Program-made: the position numbers and the translations under genes
DNA from: Psychrobacter sp. JCM 18900
Lineage (GTDB): Bacteria; Pseudomonadota; Gammaproteobacteria; Pseudomonadales; Moraxellaceae
Direction: 5' to 3'
Assembly: GCF_904846625.1 (NCBI RefSeq)
Contig: NZ_CAJHBL010000004.1
Coordinates: 372,001-436,000, forward strand
Length of the DNA stretch: 64,000 nt
Notes under the pieces: generated by a model
The model's input: only the letters and a program-made list of their open reading frames with translations
The model's database searches: none
Told to the model about the DNA's origin: nothing
Part shown: positions 50,432 to 60,221 of the stretch, in pieces
Layout: each line of letters begins with the position of its first letter
Numbering within the stretch: the first letter of the stretch is position 1

Positions 50432-52072
50432 TTATTCAACTTTTACACCATCAAAGCGTATTGAGCCAAGTGGGCTGATTTTATAATCGACAACGTTTGG
50501 TGCGGTGAATACGGTCACTACCGAGTGTGCCATTGTTGTCCAAGGAAGCTGCTCTTTGAATATCTGCTGAGCTTGCTCATATTCACTGACACGCTCATCT
50601 TGATTGTTAATCTGACGGGCATTGGTCACCAAATTGTCGAAGTCTTTATTACACCAGCGCGAGTAGTTGTTACCACCGACTGCGTCACAAGACAGTAACG
50701 AACCAAGCCAGTTGTCTGGATCACCATTGTCGCCAGTCCAGCCGGCTAGAATGACATCAGGCTCGCCTTTAGCAGCGCGTTTTAGGTACTCGCCCCACTC
50801 ATAAGTCACAAGCTTGGTATCGACGCCAATCTTCGCCCAATCTGCTTGTAGCATTTCAGCCATTAGCTTGGCATTTGGGTTGTATGGACGCTGAACTGGC
50901 ATATACCATAGATTGATAGAAAGGTTATCCGCGCCAGCTTCTTTGATCAGTGATTTTGCTTTTTCGACATCGTAAGGCGCGTCTTTAAGTGACTCATCAT
51001 AGCCCCACTGCGTTGGCGGCATTGGGTTGGTCGCTTTGAGGCCTTCGCTCTGATAAACCGCGTTGATAATAGCGTCTTTATTGATCGCCATATCTAATGC
51101 TTGACGCACTTTAAGATCGCTCAGTTGAGGTTTTTCTACGTTATAACCGACATAGCCGACGTTGAAGCCAGGCTGATCGAGAACGGTGGCTTTACCTGAC
51201 TTTTTGACAGATTCGATTTCGGCAGGTTTTGGATAAGCGGACACGTGACATTCGCCAGCTTGCACTTTCTGTGCACGAACTGCCGAGTCTTTAGTGATAA
51301 CAAACACTAGGTTGTCGATATAGATGTCGTCTTTATTCCAATAGTCTGGGTTTTTGGTATAACGAATTTGCGCGTCTTTTTGATAAGAAGTAAAGACGAA
51401 AGGTCCAGTACCGACGGGCTTAGTATTGATATCAGCAGCATTGCCAGAGGCTAGCAATTGATCTGCGTACTCAGCAGAACCAATATAAGCAAAAGGCATC
51501 GCTAGGTTCTGTAGGAACGGCGCATTGGTTTCGCTAAGGGTAATCTTTACCGTATAGTCGTCAACCTTTTCGATACTAGAGATAATATCAGGTAGCCCCA
51601 TACCGACTGAATATGGGAATTCAGCAGGATAAGCTTTGTTAAATTCAAAGTCTGGGTCAGTGATACGTTCTAGCGTAAAGACAATGTCATCCGCGTTGAA
51701 ATCGCGAGTCGGAGTAAAGTAATCAGTTGTACCGAATTTAACCCCTTTGCGTAGATTAAAGGTATAAGTCTTGCCGTCTTCGCTAATATCCCAGCTTTCA
51801 GCAAGTCCTGGCTGAATCTCAGTCTCTGCTCTTTTGAATTCTACCAAGCCATTGTAAATAGGGAAGGCACTCGCATCAAAATCCGTACCTGAGGTATATT
51901 GCGCTGGATCGAATCCAGCAGGGCTACCTTCTGAGCAATAGAGCAATGTTTTGGCGGCTTTGGCATCTGAGCTAGCAGCAGAATCATCCGTAGTTTTGTT
52001 GTCTCCACTACAGGCGCTGATACCTAAGACAAACGTCGCCAACATTGTAAGTTTGAAGAGTGATTTTTGCAT
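50432..52072 (-). CDS. dppA: Peptide-binding lipoprotein DppA
   Basis: Substrate-binding protein of the importer, 546 residues, family 5 solute-binding fold. The N-terminus is a lipoprotein signal (MQKSLFKLTMLATFVLGISAC, lipid-carrying Cys21), so it is membrane-anchored rather than free as in E. coli DppA. The mature part starts SGDNKTTDDSAASSDAKAAKTL, a flexible linker. Family landmarks are LLYCSEGSPAGFDPAQYTSG, LAESWDISEDGKTYTFNLRKGVKF, VGTGPFVFTSYQKDAQIRY and NPDYWNKD. It is first in the dppA-B-C-D-F operon and preceded by AGGATGTAATA. Confidence 0.93.
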   Translation of the reverse strand: MQKSLFKLTMLATFVLGISACSGDNKTTDDSAASSDAKAAKTLLYCSEGSPAGFDPAQYTSGTDFDASAFPIYNGLVEFKRAETEIQPGLAESWDISEDGKTYTFNLRKGVKFGTTDYFTPTRDFNADDIVFTLERITDPDFEFNKAYPAEFPYSVGMGLPDIISSIEKVDDYTVKITLSETNAPFLQNLAMPFAYIGSAEYADQLLASGNAADINTKPVGTGPFVFTSYQKDAQIRYTKNPDYWNKDDIYIDNLVFVITKDSAVRAQKVQAGECHVSAYPKPAEIESVKKSGKATVLDQPGFNVGYVGYNVEKPQLSDLKVRQALDMAINKDAIINAVYQSEGLKATNPMPPTQWGYDESLKDAPYDVEKAKSLIKEAGADNLSINLWYMPVQRPYNPNAKLMAEMLQADWAKIGVDTKLVTYEWGEYLKRAAKGEPDVILAGWTGDNGDPDNWLGSLLSCDAVGGNNYSRWCNKDFDNLVTNARQINNQDERVSEYEQAQQIFKEQLPWTTMAHSVVTVFTAPNVVDYKISPLGSIRFDGVKVE

Positions 52073-52531
52073 TATTACATCCTATGTAATGGTAGGTAGG
52101 TACTCATGTATCCATATGTTCGTACTCGATCATGAATACGATGAGAAAGCGTTTAGTGACCTCTAAAGTGTCTATCTATGTAATATTTCTTATATACAAA
52201 ATAAAACATATTAAAGGTTGTCATAACTTTAAATTATATAGATGGAAACTAAAAATATAAACAAGTCGTTCGAATATACTCTCTTAATCTGTGGTAATGC
52301 AAGCAATAAATAGACTAATTTTGATAAAAAATGCACAGTTTTACCGTATTTAGCATCAATAAGATATTAGATACTAAATTCTATGGCCTTATGTTCATTA
52401 GTTTTAAATAGCAAAAAGACACGATCTTAAGTTGCTAATTGTTTACAATTTTACTAAGTGTAAACAATTAGAAATAATAAAGTTATGTCTCTTTAAAGCA
52501 ATCAGCTGTAATCCGTTTGTCCATTGCAGCA
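52073..52531. other. Intergenic region upstream of dppA
   Basis: 459 AT-rich bases between dppA and the upstream GMC gene, both on the minus strand. It must hold the dppA promoter. The one clear structure is the inverted repeat at 52435-52471. No gene is supportable. Confidence 0.55.
52435..52471. other. 13-bp perfect inverted repeat
   Basis: CTAATTGTTTACA and TGTAAACAATTAG around 11 bases. It lies 60 bases after the GMC gene stop. The T-rich TCTTTTTG is 20 bases beyond on the minus strand, so it may be a terminator, but the GTTTAC/GTAAAC arms could also be an operator for dppA. Confidence 0.6.
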
Positions 52532-54160
52532 CTAAACAGGGCTATGATTTGTTTTAATGAGATCGGCTATTTTTTCGGCAATCATAATAGTTGGCGCATT
52601 GGTATTGGCGCTAATAAGCGTTGGCATCACTGATGCGTCGATGACTCGCAATCCGCTCACACCTCGTACCTTTAATTCCAAATCAACCACAGAGCTGTCA
52701 TCTGAGCCCATGCGGCAAGTGCCTACTGGGTGATAGATGGTATCTGACTTATTACGGATATAGCCGAGCATGCCGTCTTTTTCGAGGTAAGGGGCAGGGT
52801 AGTCTTCAGTAATGTATTTAGCGAGTGTGGACTCTTGCATGATGGCTCGAGTACGCTCGGCACCGGCAACCATATACTCTATGTCTTTTGGATGCGACAG
52901 ATAGTTTGGATCGATCAAGACAGCATCAGAAGGTTCGGCTGAGTCCAATCTAACAGTACCTCGACTTTCAGGTCGTAAGTAGCAACTGTGACAAGAGACA
53001 GCAAATCCGCGTCTGAGATCACGGCCATGCTCTATCACGCGCGAGATGACAAAGTGCAGCTGGGTATTTGGCCACTCCTTTGGATCGTCACCGACGCTAA
53101 AGAACGCACCTGCCTCTGCATAGTTGGTAGACAGCAGCCCTGTACCGTCTTTTCTCCACTGCCGAATGCTTTTGGTCAATGTCGAAATTGATGCCATGCC
53201 AATACCGATGACATCAGTAGTATTGACCTCATAATCAAAGACGACGTCTAAATGATCCTGCAAATTACCACCGACTTCAGGTGCATCTACCACCACATCG
53301 ATACCATGAGACTGCAAATGCTCTGCAGGACCAATACCTGAGAGCATCAGAACTTTGGGTGAACCAAATGCGCCACCTGATAACAGGACTTCATGACGCG
53401 CCGTGACAGTATGTTCGACACCGTCTTTTTCGTAGACGACGCCTGTCGCTTGATTGTCTTCGATAATGACGCGGTTAGCCTGCGCATGAGTGATAACCGT
53501 CAGGTTGGAGCGGTTTTGTACAGGATGCAGATAGGCAGCCGCGGCAGAGCAGCGTTGGCCTTGTTTTTCACCATGGAAATGAGTGACTTGATACAACCCT
53601 GTACCGTCTTGCTTTTCGCTATTAAAGTCGGTGTTATGATCTAGGCCATTGGCAATCGCAGCTTCTACGAATGCTTTGGAGATGTCTCGTGGACTGAGTA
53701 GGTCGCTAACATGCAGCGGCCCGCTATCACCATGTAGCTCATCGCTACCACGAACGTTATTTTCAGCTTTGATAAAGTAGGGAAGTACATCGTCAAATCC
53801 CCAGCCAGTACAGCCTTGCTCTACCCAGCGCTCATAATCTAGCTTACTACCACGCGTATAGATCATGGCATTGATTGCTGATGAGCCGCCCAGACATTGT
53901 CCACGCGGCTGAAAACCTTTACGGTTATTAAGGTGCTCTTGCGGGGTGGTGTGAAAGCACCAATTATTTAGTTTAAGCGGTTTGCCAGGAACCATCAGAA
54001 TTAGTCCAGCAGGTACGCGTACTGCTAGATCTTTGCCATCACCGCCGTACTCTAATAAACAGACACTGATATCTGGGTTTTCAGTGAGACGGCTAGCGAG
54101 CACGCAACCCGCCGAACCTCCTCCGACGATGACATAGTCAAAGGTTGTGTCAAATTCCAT
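52532..54160 (-). CDS. GMC-family FAD alcohol dehydrogenase (AlkJ/BetA-like)
   Basis: The 542-residue flavoprotein begins [19 protein letters not shown], the FAD dinucleotide fold. GMC signatures are [19 protein letters not shown] (first) and [22 protein letters not shown] (second). The C-terminus has the catalytic His in [10 protein letters not shown] and a second conserved residue in [14 protein letters not shown] (Asn). Members oxidise choline or primary alcohols to aldehydes. Its neighbours are an acetaldehyde-type dehydrogenase and a DUF779 gene, and the betaine gene betB lies elsewhere, so alcohol oxidation of the AlkJ type is more likely than choline. Electron transfer would be to quinone. 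Confidence 0.88.
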   Translation of the reverse strand: MEFDTTFDYVIVGGGSAGCVLASRLTENPDISVCLLEYGGDGKDLAVRVPAGLILMVPGKPLKLNNWCFHTTPQEHLNNRKGFQPRGQCLGGSSAINAMIYTRGSKLDYERWVEQGCTGWGFDDVLPYFIKAENNVRGSDELHGDSGPLHVSDLLSPRDISKAFVEAAIANGLDHNTDFNSEKQDGTGLYQVTHFHGEKQGQRCSAAAAYLHPVQNRSNLTVITHAQANRVIIEDNQATGVVYEKDGVEHTVTARHEVLLSGGAFGSPKVLMLSGIGPAEHLQSHGIDVVVDAPEVGGNLQDHLDVVFDYEVNTTDVIGIGMASISTLTKSIRQWRKDGTGLLSTNYAEAGAFFSVGDDPKEWPNTQLHFVISRVIEHGRDLRRGFAVSCHSCYLRPESRGTVRLDSAEPSDAVLIDPNYLSHPKDIEYMVAGAERTRAIMQESTLAKYITEDYPAPYLEKDGMLGYIRNKSDTIYHPVGTCRMGSDDSSVVDLELKVRGVSGLRVIDASVMPTLISANTNAPTIMIAEKIADLIKTNHSPV

Positions 54161-54350
54161 TTTATATTCCTTATAGCATCCATGCTAATTAAAATAGGGT
54201 ACGCTTTACAGTAACTATTATTCTGCTGAAATAATAAAATAAAAATGACTCTGCGGTATCTGTTTGCGTCAATATTATAGGACACGCTAAGACTGTTATA
54301 TTCGGTACATTATTTAAGATTGATGCTACCTAGTTTTGCGTCAAACGTTC

Positions 54351-54677
54351 TTATATCGCACAGATTTCTGAGCGTACGATAAAGCGTTTGCCTTCAGGAA
54401 TTTCTAACGAAAAACTCGCACCGCGACCATTGACGACATCAATAGTGAGATCAGTATGCTGCCATAAATTGTACTGTGCCTTACCCATATAAAATGGACA
54501 GCCAGCAAGTTCACCAACCAACACATCCTGACCACCCACTTTGAACTCTCCTAATGGATAGCACATGGGCGAGCTACCATCACAGCAGCCGCCTGATTGA
54601 TGAAACATTAGCTCACCGTGCTTGGATTTCAATAGCTCAATTAGCTCTTTACAAGACTCTGTTGCCGTAATTTTCAT
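54351..54677 (-). CDS. DUF779 family protein, 108 aa
   Basis: ATG at 54677 follows AGGAG; a TTG two codons upstream is too close to that site. The protein has cysteine-bearing motifs HQSGGCCDGSSPMCY and ELAGCPFYM, typical of DUF779, plus YNLWQHTDLTIDVV and GASFSLEIPEGKRFIVRSE. DUF779 genes are regularly found next to ExaC/AldB-type aldehyde dehydrogenases, as here, and the role may be in metal or cofactor handling for them; this is inferred from context. Conserved cysteines suggest metal binding. Confidence 0.9.
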   Translation of the reverse strand: MKITATESCKELIELLKSKHGELMFHQSGGCCDGSSPMCYPLGEFKVGGQDVLVGELAGCPFYMGKAQYNLWQHTDLTIDVVNGRGASFSLEIPEGKRFIVRSEICAI

Positions 54678-54834
54678 ACTCAACTCCTATGCTATCAGTG
54701 TCTAAAAACCATATCGTTCTGAAAAGCTATTATTCAAAACATGGCTTTTTACGACTTCTTAAAGTGAAAATGCAACCTATCTTGCGACAGATTGCATTTG
54801 TTTTCTAAGTACTGTCATGCGTTCACAGGTTAGA

Positions 54835-56361
54835 TTAGAAGAAACCCATTTTTTTAGGGCTGTACGAAACCAGCATGTTTTTGGTTTGCTGATAATGATC
54901 GAGCATCATCAGATGGTTTTCGCGGCCGATACCTGATTGTTTATAGCCACCGAATGCAGCATGTGATGGATATAGGTGGTAGCAATTGGTCCATACGCGG
55001 CCAGCTTGAATACCACGTCCGAAACGATAGGCCTTATGTACACTACGAGTCCAAACGCCAGCGCCTAGACCATATAGCGTATCGTTGGCAATTTGCATGG
55101 CTTCTTCGTCGTCTTTAAAGGTAGTAACAGCGAGCACAGGTCCAAAGATTTCTTCTTGGAACACGCGCATATCGTTGGTGCCTTCAAAGATAGTTGGCTT
55201 AACATAATAGCCGTCTGCTAAGTCGCCATCGTGTTTGGCTTGATCGCCACCGACTAGGACTTTTGCGCCTTCTTTTTTACCAATATCAAGATAAGATAAA
55301 ATCTTCTCTAACTGATCTGAGCTGGCTTGCGCGCCAATCATGGTCTCAGTATCTAGTGGATTGCCCATCTTGATGGCTTCAACACGAGCGATACAGCGTT
55401 TGATAAATTCGTCATAGATGCTTTCGTGTACGAGTGCACGTGATGGGCAAGTACAGACCTCACCTTGGTTTAGGGCAAACATGACTAGGCCTTCGACCGC
55501 TTTGTCCAAGAAGTCATCATCTTCGTCCATGACATCAGCAAAGAAGATATTTGGGCTTTTGCCGCCAAGCTCTAGTGTGACTGGAATGATGTTTTCGCTG
55601 GCGTACTGCATGATGAGGCGACCCGTTGTGGTCTCACCAGTGAAGGCAACTTTATTGATACGAGGGTTTGAGGCAAGTGGTTTACCAGCTTCGACACCAA
55701 AGCCATTGACGATGTTTAACACGCCTTTAGGCAGGATGTCAGCGATACCGATCGCTTCTAACATATATAGTATAGAGGCAGGCGTTTGCTCAGCAGGCTT
55801 CATAACGATACAGTTACCAGCAGCCAGTGCAGGGGCGATTTTCCATACTGCCATTAGAATAGGGAAGTTCCATGGGATAATCTGCCCGACAACACCTAGC
55901 GGCTCATGGAAATGGTAAGCAACGGTGTCTTCATCAATTTGGCTGATGCCGCCTTCTTGCGCGCGGATGGCACTGGCGAAATAACGGAATTGATCGATAG
56001 CTAGTGGAATATCTGCCATTAAGGTTTCGCGCACAGGCTTACCATTTTCGTAGCATTCAGCAATAGCGATCGCTTCTAAGTTAGCTTCCATGCTATCTGC
56101 GATTTTTAATAGTAAGTTGGCACGTTCAGCAACGCTGGTTTTGCCCCAAGCGTCTTTGGCAGCATGCGCGGCATCTAGGGCTTTTTCGATATCTGCTTCT
56201 TTTGAACGGGCGACTTGGCAAATGGTTTTACCATCGATAGGACTTGGGTTGTCAAAGTACTCGCCATCGACAGGAGGGGTCCACTCACCATTAATAAAGT
56301 TATCATATTTTTCGCGGAATTGGACGGGACTGTTTTCAGTATTGGGATAAGCGTATAACAT
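54835..56361 (-). CDS. NAD-dependent aldehyde dehydrogenase (ExaC/AldB/AcoD type)
   Basis: The 508 residues match the acetaldehyde dehydrogenases of ethanol oxidation. Seen are [49 protein letters not shown], the general base in [12 protein letters not shown], and the nucleophile Cys in [13 protein letters not shown], then [10 protein letters not shown] and the end [14 protein letters not shown] typical of the type. It precedes the DUF779 gene and the GMC dehydrogenase, so alcohol to aldehyde to acid can run in one cassette. No AcoR-type activator is adjacent. Confidence 0.92.
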   Translation of the reverse strand: MLYAYPNTENSPVQFREKYDNFINGEWTPPVDGEYFDNPSPIDGKTICQVARSKEADIEKALDAAHAAKDAWGKTSVAERANLLLKIADSMEANLEAIAIAECYENGKPVRETLMADIPLAIDQFRYFASAIRAQEGGISQIDEDTVAYHFHEPLGVVGQIIPWNFPILMAVWKIAPALAAGNCIVMKPAEQTPASILYMLEAIGIADILPKGVLNIVNGFGVEAGKPLASNPRINKVAFTGETTTGRLIMQYASENIIPVTLELGGKSPNIFFADVMDEDDDFLDKAVEGLVMFALNQGEVCTCPSRALVHESIYDEFIKRCIARVEAIKMGNPLDTETMIGAQASSDQLEKILSYLDIGKKEGAKVLVGGDQAKHDGDLADGYYVKPTIFEGTNDMRVFQEEIFGPVLAVTTFKDDEEAMQIANDTLYGLGAGVWTRSVHKAYRFGRGIQAGRVWTNCYHLYPSHAAFGGYKQSGIGRENHLMMLDHYQQTKNMLVSYSPKKMGFF

Positions 56362-56687
56362 TAACCACTCCTTGTTGTGTATTATGGTTATTTAAAATAT
56401 GGTTACTTACGTATGACCATTTAAAAATACATTCTTGGTCTTCCTAACCAAGTTATTATCCTATCGTACTGAGCTTTTTAGCAGAACGATAATGACTTTT
56501 TATAATGATATATTTTGTATCGTATAACTTTAAGTTATGTGATATGAGTCGGTTAAAATGGTTCGCAAATGGTATGCAGCTGTTATAATTGTGAGCATCT
56601 ACTTTGGCTTGCTATGGTTATTAAGTTAATCATGGCGGCTTTCTTTTTGTATTATTTCTTCTTCATAATATTGGTTGGTTTGGATCT
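56362..56687. other. Divergent region between the aldehyde dehydrogenase and the Pif1-like gene
   Basis: 326 bases with no gene. CTTGGT and ACCAAG form a 6-bp inverted repeat at 56434-56452. I looked for a sigma-54 -24/-12 pattern on the minus strand and found none convincing. Confidence 0.5.
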
Positions 56688-58625
56688 ATGCGTCAATCTT
56701 CTGCTCTTGATATCCTAAAAACAGGTCAAAACGTCTTTTTGACCGGCTCAGCAGGTTCAGGTAAGACTTATACTCTCAATCAATACATCGATTATTTACG
56801 CGCTCGCCGCGTCCCTGTTGCGGTGACAGCCAGTACGGGTATTGCTGCCACGCACATGAACGGAACGACGATTCATAGTTGGTCAGGCATCGGTATCAAA
56901 GATGAGCTCACTGATCGAGATCTGTCTACCTTGTCACGCAAGCAGTTTTTAGCAGACAGATTGAAAGATACTGCGGTATTGGTCATTGACGAGATATCAA
57001 TGCTACATGCCAAACAGCTTAACTTGGTTAGCCAAGTGCTCAAGCATATTCGCAAAAATGACAAAGCGTTTGGTGGTATTCAGGTCGTAGTCGCAGGAGA
57101 CTTTTTTCAGTTACCACCGATTGGCAGTAAAGGTGAGACGAATCGTGAAAAATTTGCGTTTATGTCTGATGCGTGGCTCGATGCCAAGTTCCATATTTGC
57201 TACTTGTCTGAGCAGCATCGTCAAGTCAGCGATGCAGCCAATGGTGGTCTGGACTTAGACGATATTCTTAACCAAATCCGCCGTCAGGAAGTAACCTTTG
57301 AGGCGATTGCCGCTTTAGAAGCGACGTATGACCAAAGCGTCGATATCAAGCGTACCCGTCTGTATACCCATAACCTCAACGTCAATAAAATCAATGACAA
57401 AGAACTGGCGTCTCTAGATGGCGAGATGATGCGTTTTGAGGCGACGGCGACAGGCGATAGTAAGCTGGTTGAAACGCTAAAAAAGACCGTGCGTACCCAG
57501 GACGAGCTGATTCTTAAAGTCGGCGCCAAGGTCATGTTTATCAAAAACAACGCTGAGCTTGGTGTCTCTAACGGGACGATGGGCGAGTTGATAGGATTTG
57601 CCGCTGTTAAAATAGACGATAAGGAAAGTAGTGACGCGTTAATCGAAGATGATAGCAACGATGACGTTGATGAGGATGCTGCTGGCGAAAAAACGACAAA
57701 AGGTAAAAAGTCCGTTGCTAAAAAAGACAAAGAAAAACCAAAGTCAAAGAAACCAACGACCCAAAAAATGCCTGTCGTGCGGCTTAATTCAGGACGAGAA
57801 GTTATCGCTGAGCCTGAAGAGTGGATTATCGAAGATGAGACGGGTGACGTGCTAGCAAGTTACTTACAAGTGCCGCTTTGTCTGGCATGGGCGATTACCA
57901 TTCATAAATCGCAGGGCATGACCCTCGATGCGGCTGAAATCGATTTGTCGCGTACTTTTGAGCTGGGACAAGGCTATGTGGCATTGTCACGCCTCAAGTC
58001 GCTATCAGGTCTACAGCTGTTGGGTATGAACGATATGAGCTTGCAACTCGATCCATTGGCTCGCGGCGCAGATAAGCGGTTTTTGGTATTGTCTGAAGAA
58101 GCGGATGCCAACTATGCGATGCTAGATGAAGAAAGCATGCAGCAGGCACATGAAAAATTCGTGCTGAAGTCAGGTGGGACATTAAGCAAGTCGGTAATCG
58201 ATGCTTACGCCACCCTACAAAAGAAACGCCGCGAACAACAGCAAGCTAAAATCGATAAAAAACAGAAGTTAGGCAATCAGGTCTCTGATAAGTCAGACAG
58301 TACGCTACTTGCGACCAGAGTGTTGTTAGAGGAGAGTTTGACCATTGCGGAGATATCACAAGCCCGTCAATTGTCACAGTCGACCATCATGCGTCATATT
58401 GCTGACCTAAAATCACAAGATCCAAGCCTTGCCTGCGATCATCTGCGTCCAGATGATGAGGTAATGACAGCCGTAGGTAATGCCTATATCGCTATTAAAG
58501 TCGCTAACAATCCAAATGACTTTAATGATGACGGTAGCATCAAGCTGCGTCCGATATATGATCATCTCAAGCAAAGTATTGACTACAATACCATTCGCCT
58601 CGCATTGATTTTTATCACGCCGTAG
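56688..58625 (+). CDS. Pif1-like helicase with C-terminal helix-turn-helix domain
   Basis: The 645-residue protein starts with the Pif1 Walker A FLTGSAGSGKTYTL (about 17-30), then TASTGIAATHMNGTTIHSW, Walker B VLVIDEISML, and VVVAGDFFQLPPIG. Superfamily 1 motifs resume at LCLAWAITIHKSQGMTLDAAEIDL and FELGQGYVALSRLKSLSGLQL. Between them lies a charged insert (about 310-365) of an acidic run followed by a Lys-rich run, with no hydrophobic core. The last 100 residues hold a helix-turn-helix of the kind found on such helicases (SLTIAEISQARQLSQSTIMRHIADL). A 5'-3' helicase role in genome maintenance is likely. A tandem repeat follows its stop codon. Confidence 0.9.
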   Translation: MRQSSALDILKTGQNVFLTGSAGSGKTYTLNQYIDYLRARRVPVAVTASTGIAATHMNGTTIHSWSGIGIKDELTDRDLSTLSRKQFLADRLKDTAVLVIDEISMLHAKQLNLVSQVLKHIRKNDKAFGGIQVVVAGDFFQLPPIGSKGETNREKFAFMSDAWLDAKFHICYLSEQHRQVSDAANGGLDLDDILNQIRRQEVTFEAIAALEATYDQSVDIKRTRLYTHNLNVNKINDKELASLDGEMMRFEATATGDSKLVETLKKTVRTQDELILKVGAKVMFIKNNAELGVSNGTMGELIGFAAVKIDDKESSDALIEDDSNDDVDEDAAGEKTTKGKKSVAKKDKEKPKSKKPTTQKMPVVRLNSGREVIAEPEEWIIEDETGDVLASYLQVPLCLAWAITIHKSQGMTLDAAEIDLSRTFELGQGYVALSRLKSLSGLQLLGMNDMSLQLDPLARGADKRFLVLSEEADANYAMLDEESMQQAHEKFVLKSGGTLSKSVIDAYATLQKKRREQQQAKIDKKQKLGNQVSDKSDSTLLATRVLLEESLTIAEISQARQLSQSTIMRHIADLKSQDPSLACDHLRPDDEVMTAVGNAYIAIKVANNPNDFNDDGSIKLRPIYDHLKQSIDYNTIRLALIFITP

Positions 58626-58632
58626 TTTTGCT

Positions 58633-58692
58633 GCCTATAATTTTATAGCCTATAACTTTATTACCTTTATTTTTATAGGCTTTATCTTTGCT
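58633..58692. repeat. 15-bp tandem repeat, four copies, after the Pif1-like gene
   Basis: Four consecutive units, GCCTATAATTTTATA, GCCTATAACTTTATT, ACCTTTATTTTTATA and GGCTTTATCTTTGCT, start seven bases after the stop codon. Units two and four also form a hairpin (AGCCTATAA with TTATAGGCT, 58647-58681) that could act as a terminator. Confidence 0.8.
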
Positions 58693-58772
58693 ATTTCTTA
58701 GTATTTAGCAATCATTAGCGCACTCAACGTGATAACGCTCAGTTTTTACCCCCATTTATAGCGATACCCTTT

Positions 58773-59933
58773 ATGTCCGATGTTATGCCTGATTTTTCGA
58801 GCGCTACTTATCAATTGACCTCTGACCCGATAGCGGCGACGTTCCGTACTACTGGTGAGCACACACAGCCACTGAGAGTCGCTATCAATGGCTTTGGTCG
58901 TATAGGGCGCAATGTACTTCGTGCTTTGCTAGAGCGCTTTGAAGTGTTGGGCCGTGCGATTCATGTAGTGGCAATTAATGATTTAGCGCCAGCGGATATC
59001 TTGTTACATTTACTCAAGTTTGATAGCACTCATGGCCGCCTCAGTCGTTTAGGGGTAAATGCTGAGATTGTAGAGAGTGAGTCAGGTGATACGAGCAAGA
59101 CTGAGCTCTGTCTGACCAAAAACAATCTGACTTACTGCATCAATATGCTATCAGAGCCTGATCCCAAAAATTTACCTTGGCAGGCGCTGGGTGTCGATGT
59201 GGTTTTAGAATGTACTGGGCATTTTCGCTCGTATGAGCAAGCGACGCTACATATCGATGCTGGCGCGCAACAAGTGATCATCGGTGCCGCGCCATTTGAC
59301 GATGTGGATGCCTGTATCGTGATGGGCGTGAATACCGATGCGCTCACGCTTGAGCTACCGATTATCTCTAGTGTTTCTTGTACCACGCAGGCATTGGTAC
59401 CGTTGATTGATACGCTAGATAAGGCGTTCGGTGTGCAGTCCGCCATGATGACAGAGATTCATGCAGTTACTGCTGATCAGACAGTGCTCGATCAAGCACA
59501 TCGAGATCCAAGACGGGCGCGCGCTTCTGGCTATAACATTATCCCAACGACATCCAGTAGTATCGCTGCGACAGAACGAGTGCTACCAGCCATGGTCGGC
59601 AAGATAAATGGACATTCGATACGGGTGCCCACTATCGACGTAGCTGCGATTGATGTCACCTTTGTATTTGATACGCCAGATGTCGATGTTGAGACAGTGC
59701 GAGAAGTACTTAAATCTGCCAGTCAGGCGCATTTGCATGACATCATGGCTTATACCGATGAGCCACTGGTATCTAGTGACTTTATCCATCAGACTGAGTC
59801 GCTTATCATTGATGGGCAACAGCTTATGCAAGTAGGCGGTCAATATAAGGTTTTTGCATGGTACGATAATGAATGGGGCTATGCTAATAGGTTGCTTGAT
59901 ATGTGCTTACATCTGGCCTCAAGCAAGCGATAA
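58773..59933 (+). CDS. Glyceraldehyde-3-phosphate / erythrose-4-phosphate dehydrogenase family
   Basis: The core begins after about 33 extra residues: LRVAINGFGRIGRNVLRALL is the NAD-binding start, followed by FDSTHGRLSR, VLECTGHF, the active site SVSCTTQALVPLIDTL (Cys), AVTADQTVLDQAHRDPRRARA, then SIRVPTIDVAAIDVTFVF and WYDNEWGYANRLLDM. The catalytic pentapeptide is SCTTQ where GapA has SCTTN. Several stretches (DPRRARASGYNIIP, IIDGQQLMQV) look closer to Epd than to GapA, but residues deciding the substrate cannot be settled by eye. It may work in vitamin B6 synthesis (Epd) or in gluconeogenesis (GapA). No pgk or tkt is adjacent. Confidence 0.88.
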   Translation: MSDVMPDFSSATYQLTSDPIAATFRTTGEHTQPLRVAINGFGRIGRNVLRALLERFEVLGRAIHVVAINDLAPADILLHLLKFDSTHGRLSRLGVNAEIVESESGDTSKTELCLTKNNLTYCINMLSEPDPKNLPWQALGVDVVLECTGHFRSYEQATLHIDAGAQQVIIGAAPFDDVDACIVMGVNTDALTLELPIISSVSCTTQALVPLIDTLDKAFGVQSAMMTEIHAVTADQTVLDQAHRDPRRARASGYNIIPTTSSSIAATERVLPAMVGKINGHSIRVPTIDVAAIDVTFVFDTPDVDVETVREVLKSASQAHLHDIMAYTDEPLVSSDFIHQTESLIIDGQQLMQVGGQYKVFAWYDNEWGYANRLLDMCLHLASSKR

Positions 59934-59986
59934 TGCATCAATTTACAAGTATTCGAAAATTAATTGGATTTTTTTAGTTTAGGGGC

Positions 59987-60014
59987 TTGCATTATAAAAT
60001 GATATCTATATAAT
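59987..60014 (+). promoter_or_regulatory. Sigma-70 promoter of tRNA-Ser
   Basis: TTGCAT, 16 bases, TATAAT, ending 11 bases before the first base of the tRNA. Confidence 0.7.
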
Positions 60015-60025
60015 GATGCACCAAT

Positions 60026-60116
60026 GGAGACGTGGCAGAGCGGTTGAATGCACCGGTCTTGAAAACCGACAAGGGTTAATAGCCCTTCGAGAGTTCGAAT
60101 CTCTCCGTCTCCGCCA
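60026..60116 (+). tRNA. tRNA-Ser (anticodon TGA)
   Basis: GGAGACG pairs with CGTCTCC at the acceptor, discriminator G, encoded CCA. The anticodon loop TCTTGAAAA shows TGA between CCGG and CCGA stems. A long variable arm (AAGGGTTAATAGCCCTT) is typical of class II tRNAs. It is 91 bases with CCA. Confidence 0.97.
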
Positions 60117-60122
60117 AATTCG

Positions 60123-60159
60123 AAAAAGCCCCTATCAGCAATGATTGGGGCTTTTTTTT
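60123..60159. terminator. Terminator after tRNA-Ser, possibly bidirectional
   Basis: AAAAAGCCCC pairs with GGGGCTTTTT, with an inner ATCA/TGAT pair. It starts six bases after the tRNA and also serves the lipoprotein gene on the minus strand. Confidence 0.85.
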
Positions 60160-60221
60160 ATGGTATTGATAAAAGTATTAATTAGTACCTTCTATAAGAT
60201 CCTCAATAGTAGGTTATACAG

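Noticed and set aside
55418..55918. Plus-strand frame of 166 residues inside the aldehyde dehydrogenase
   Set aside because: Antisense shadow of a conserved enzyme gene.
57284..57730. Minus-strand frame of 148 residues inside the Pif1-like gene
   Set aside because: Ser- and Leu-rich shadow of the opposite strand of a strongly coding gene; no start signals.
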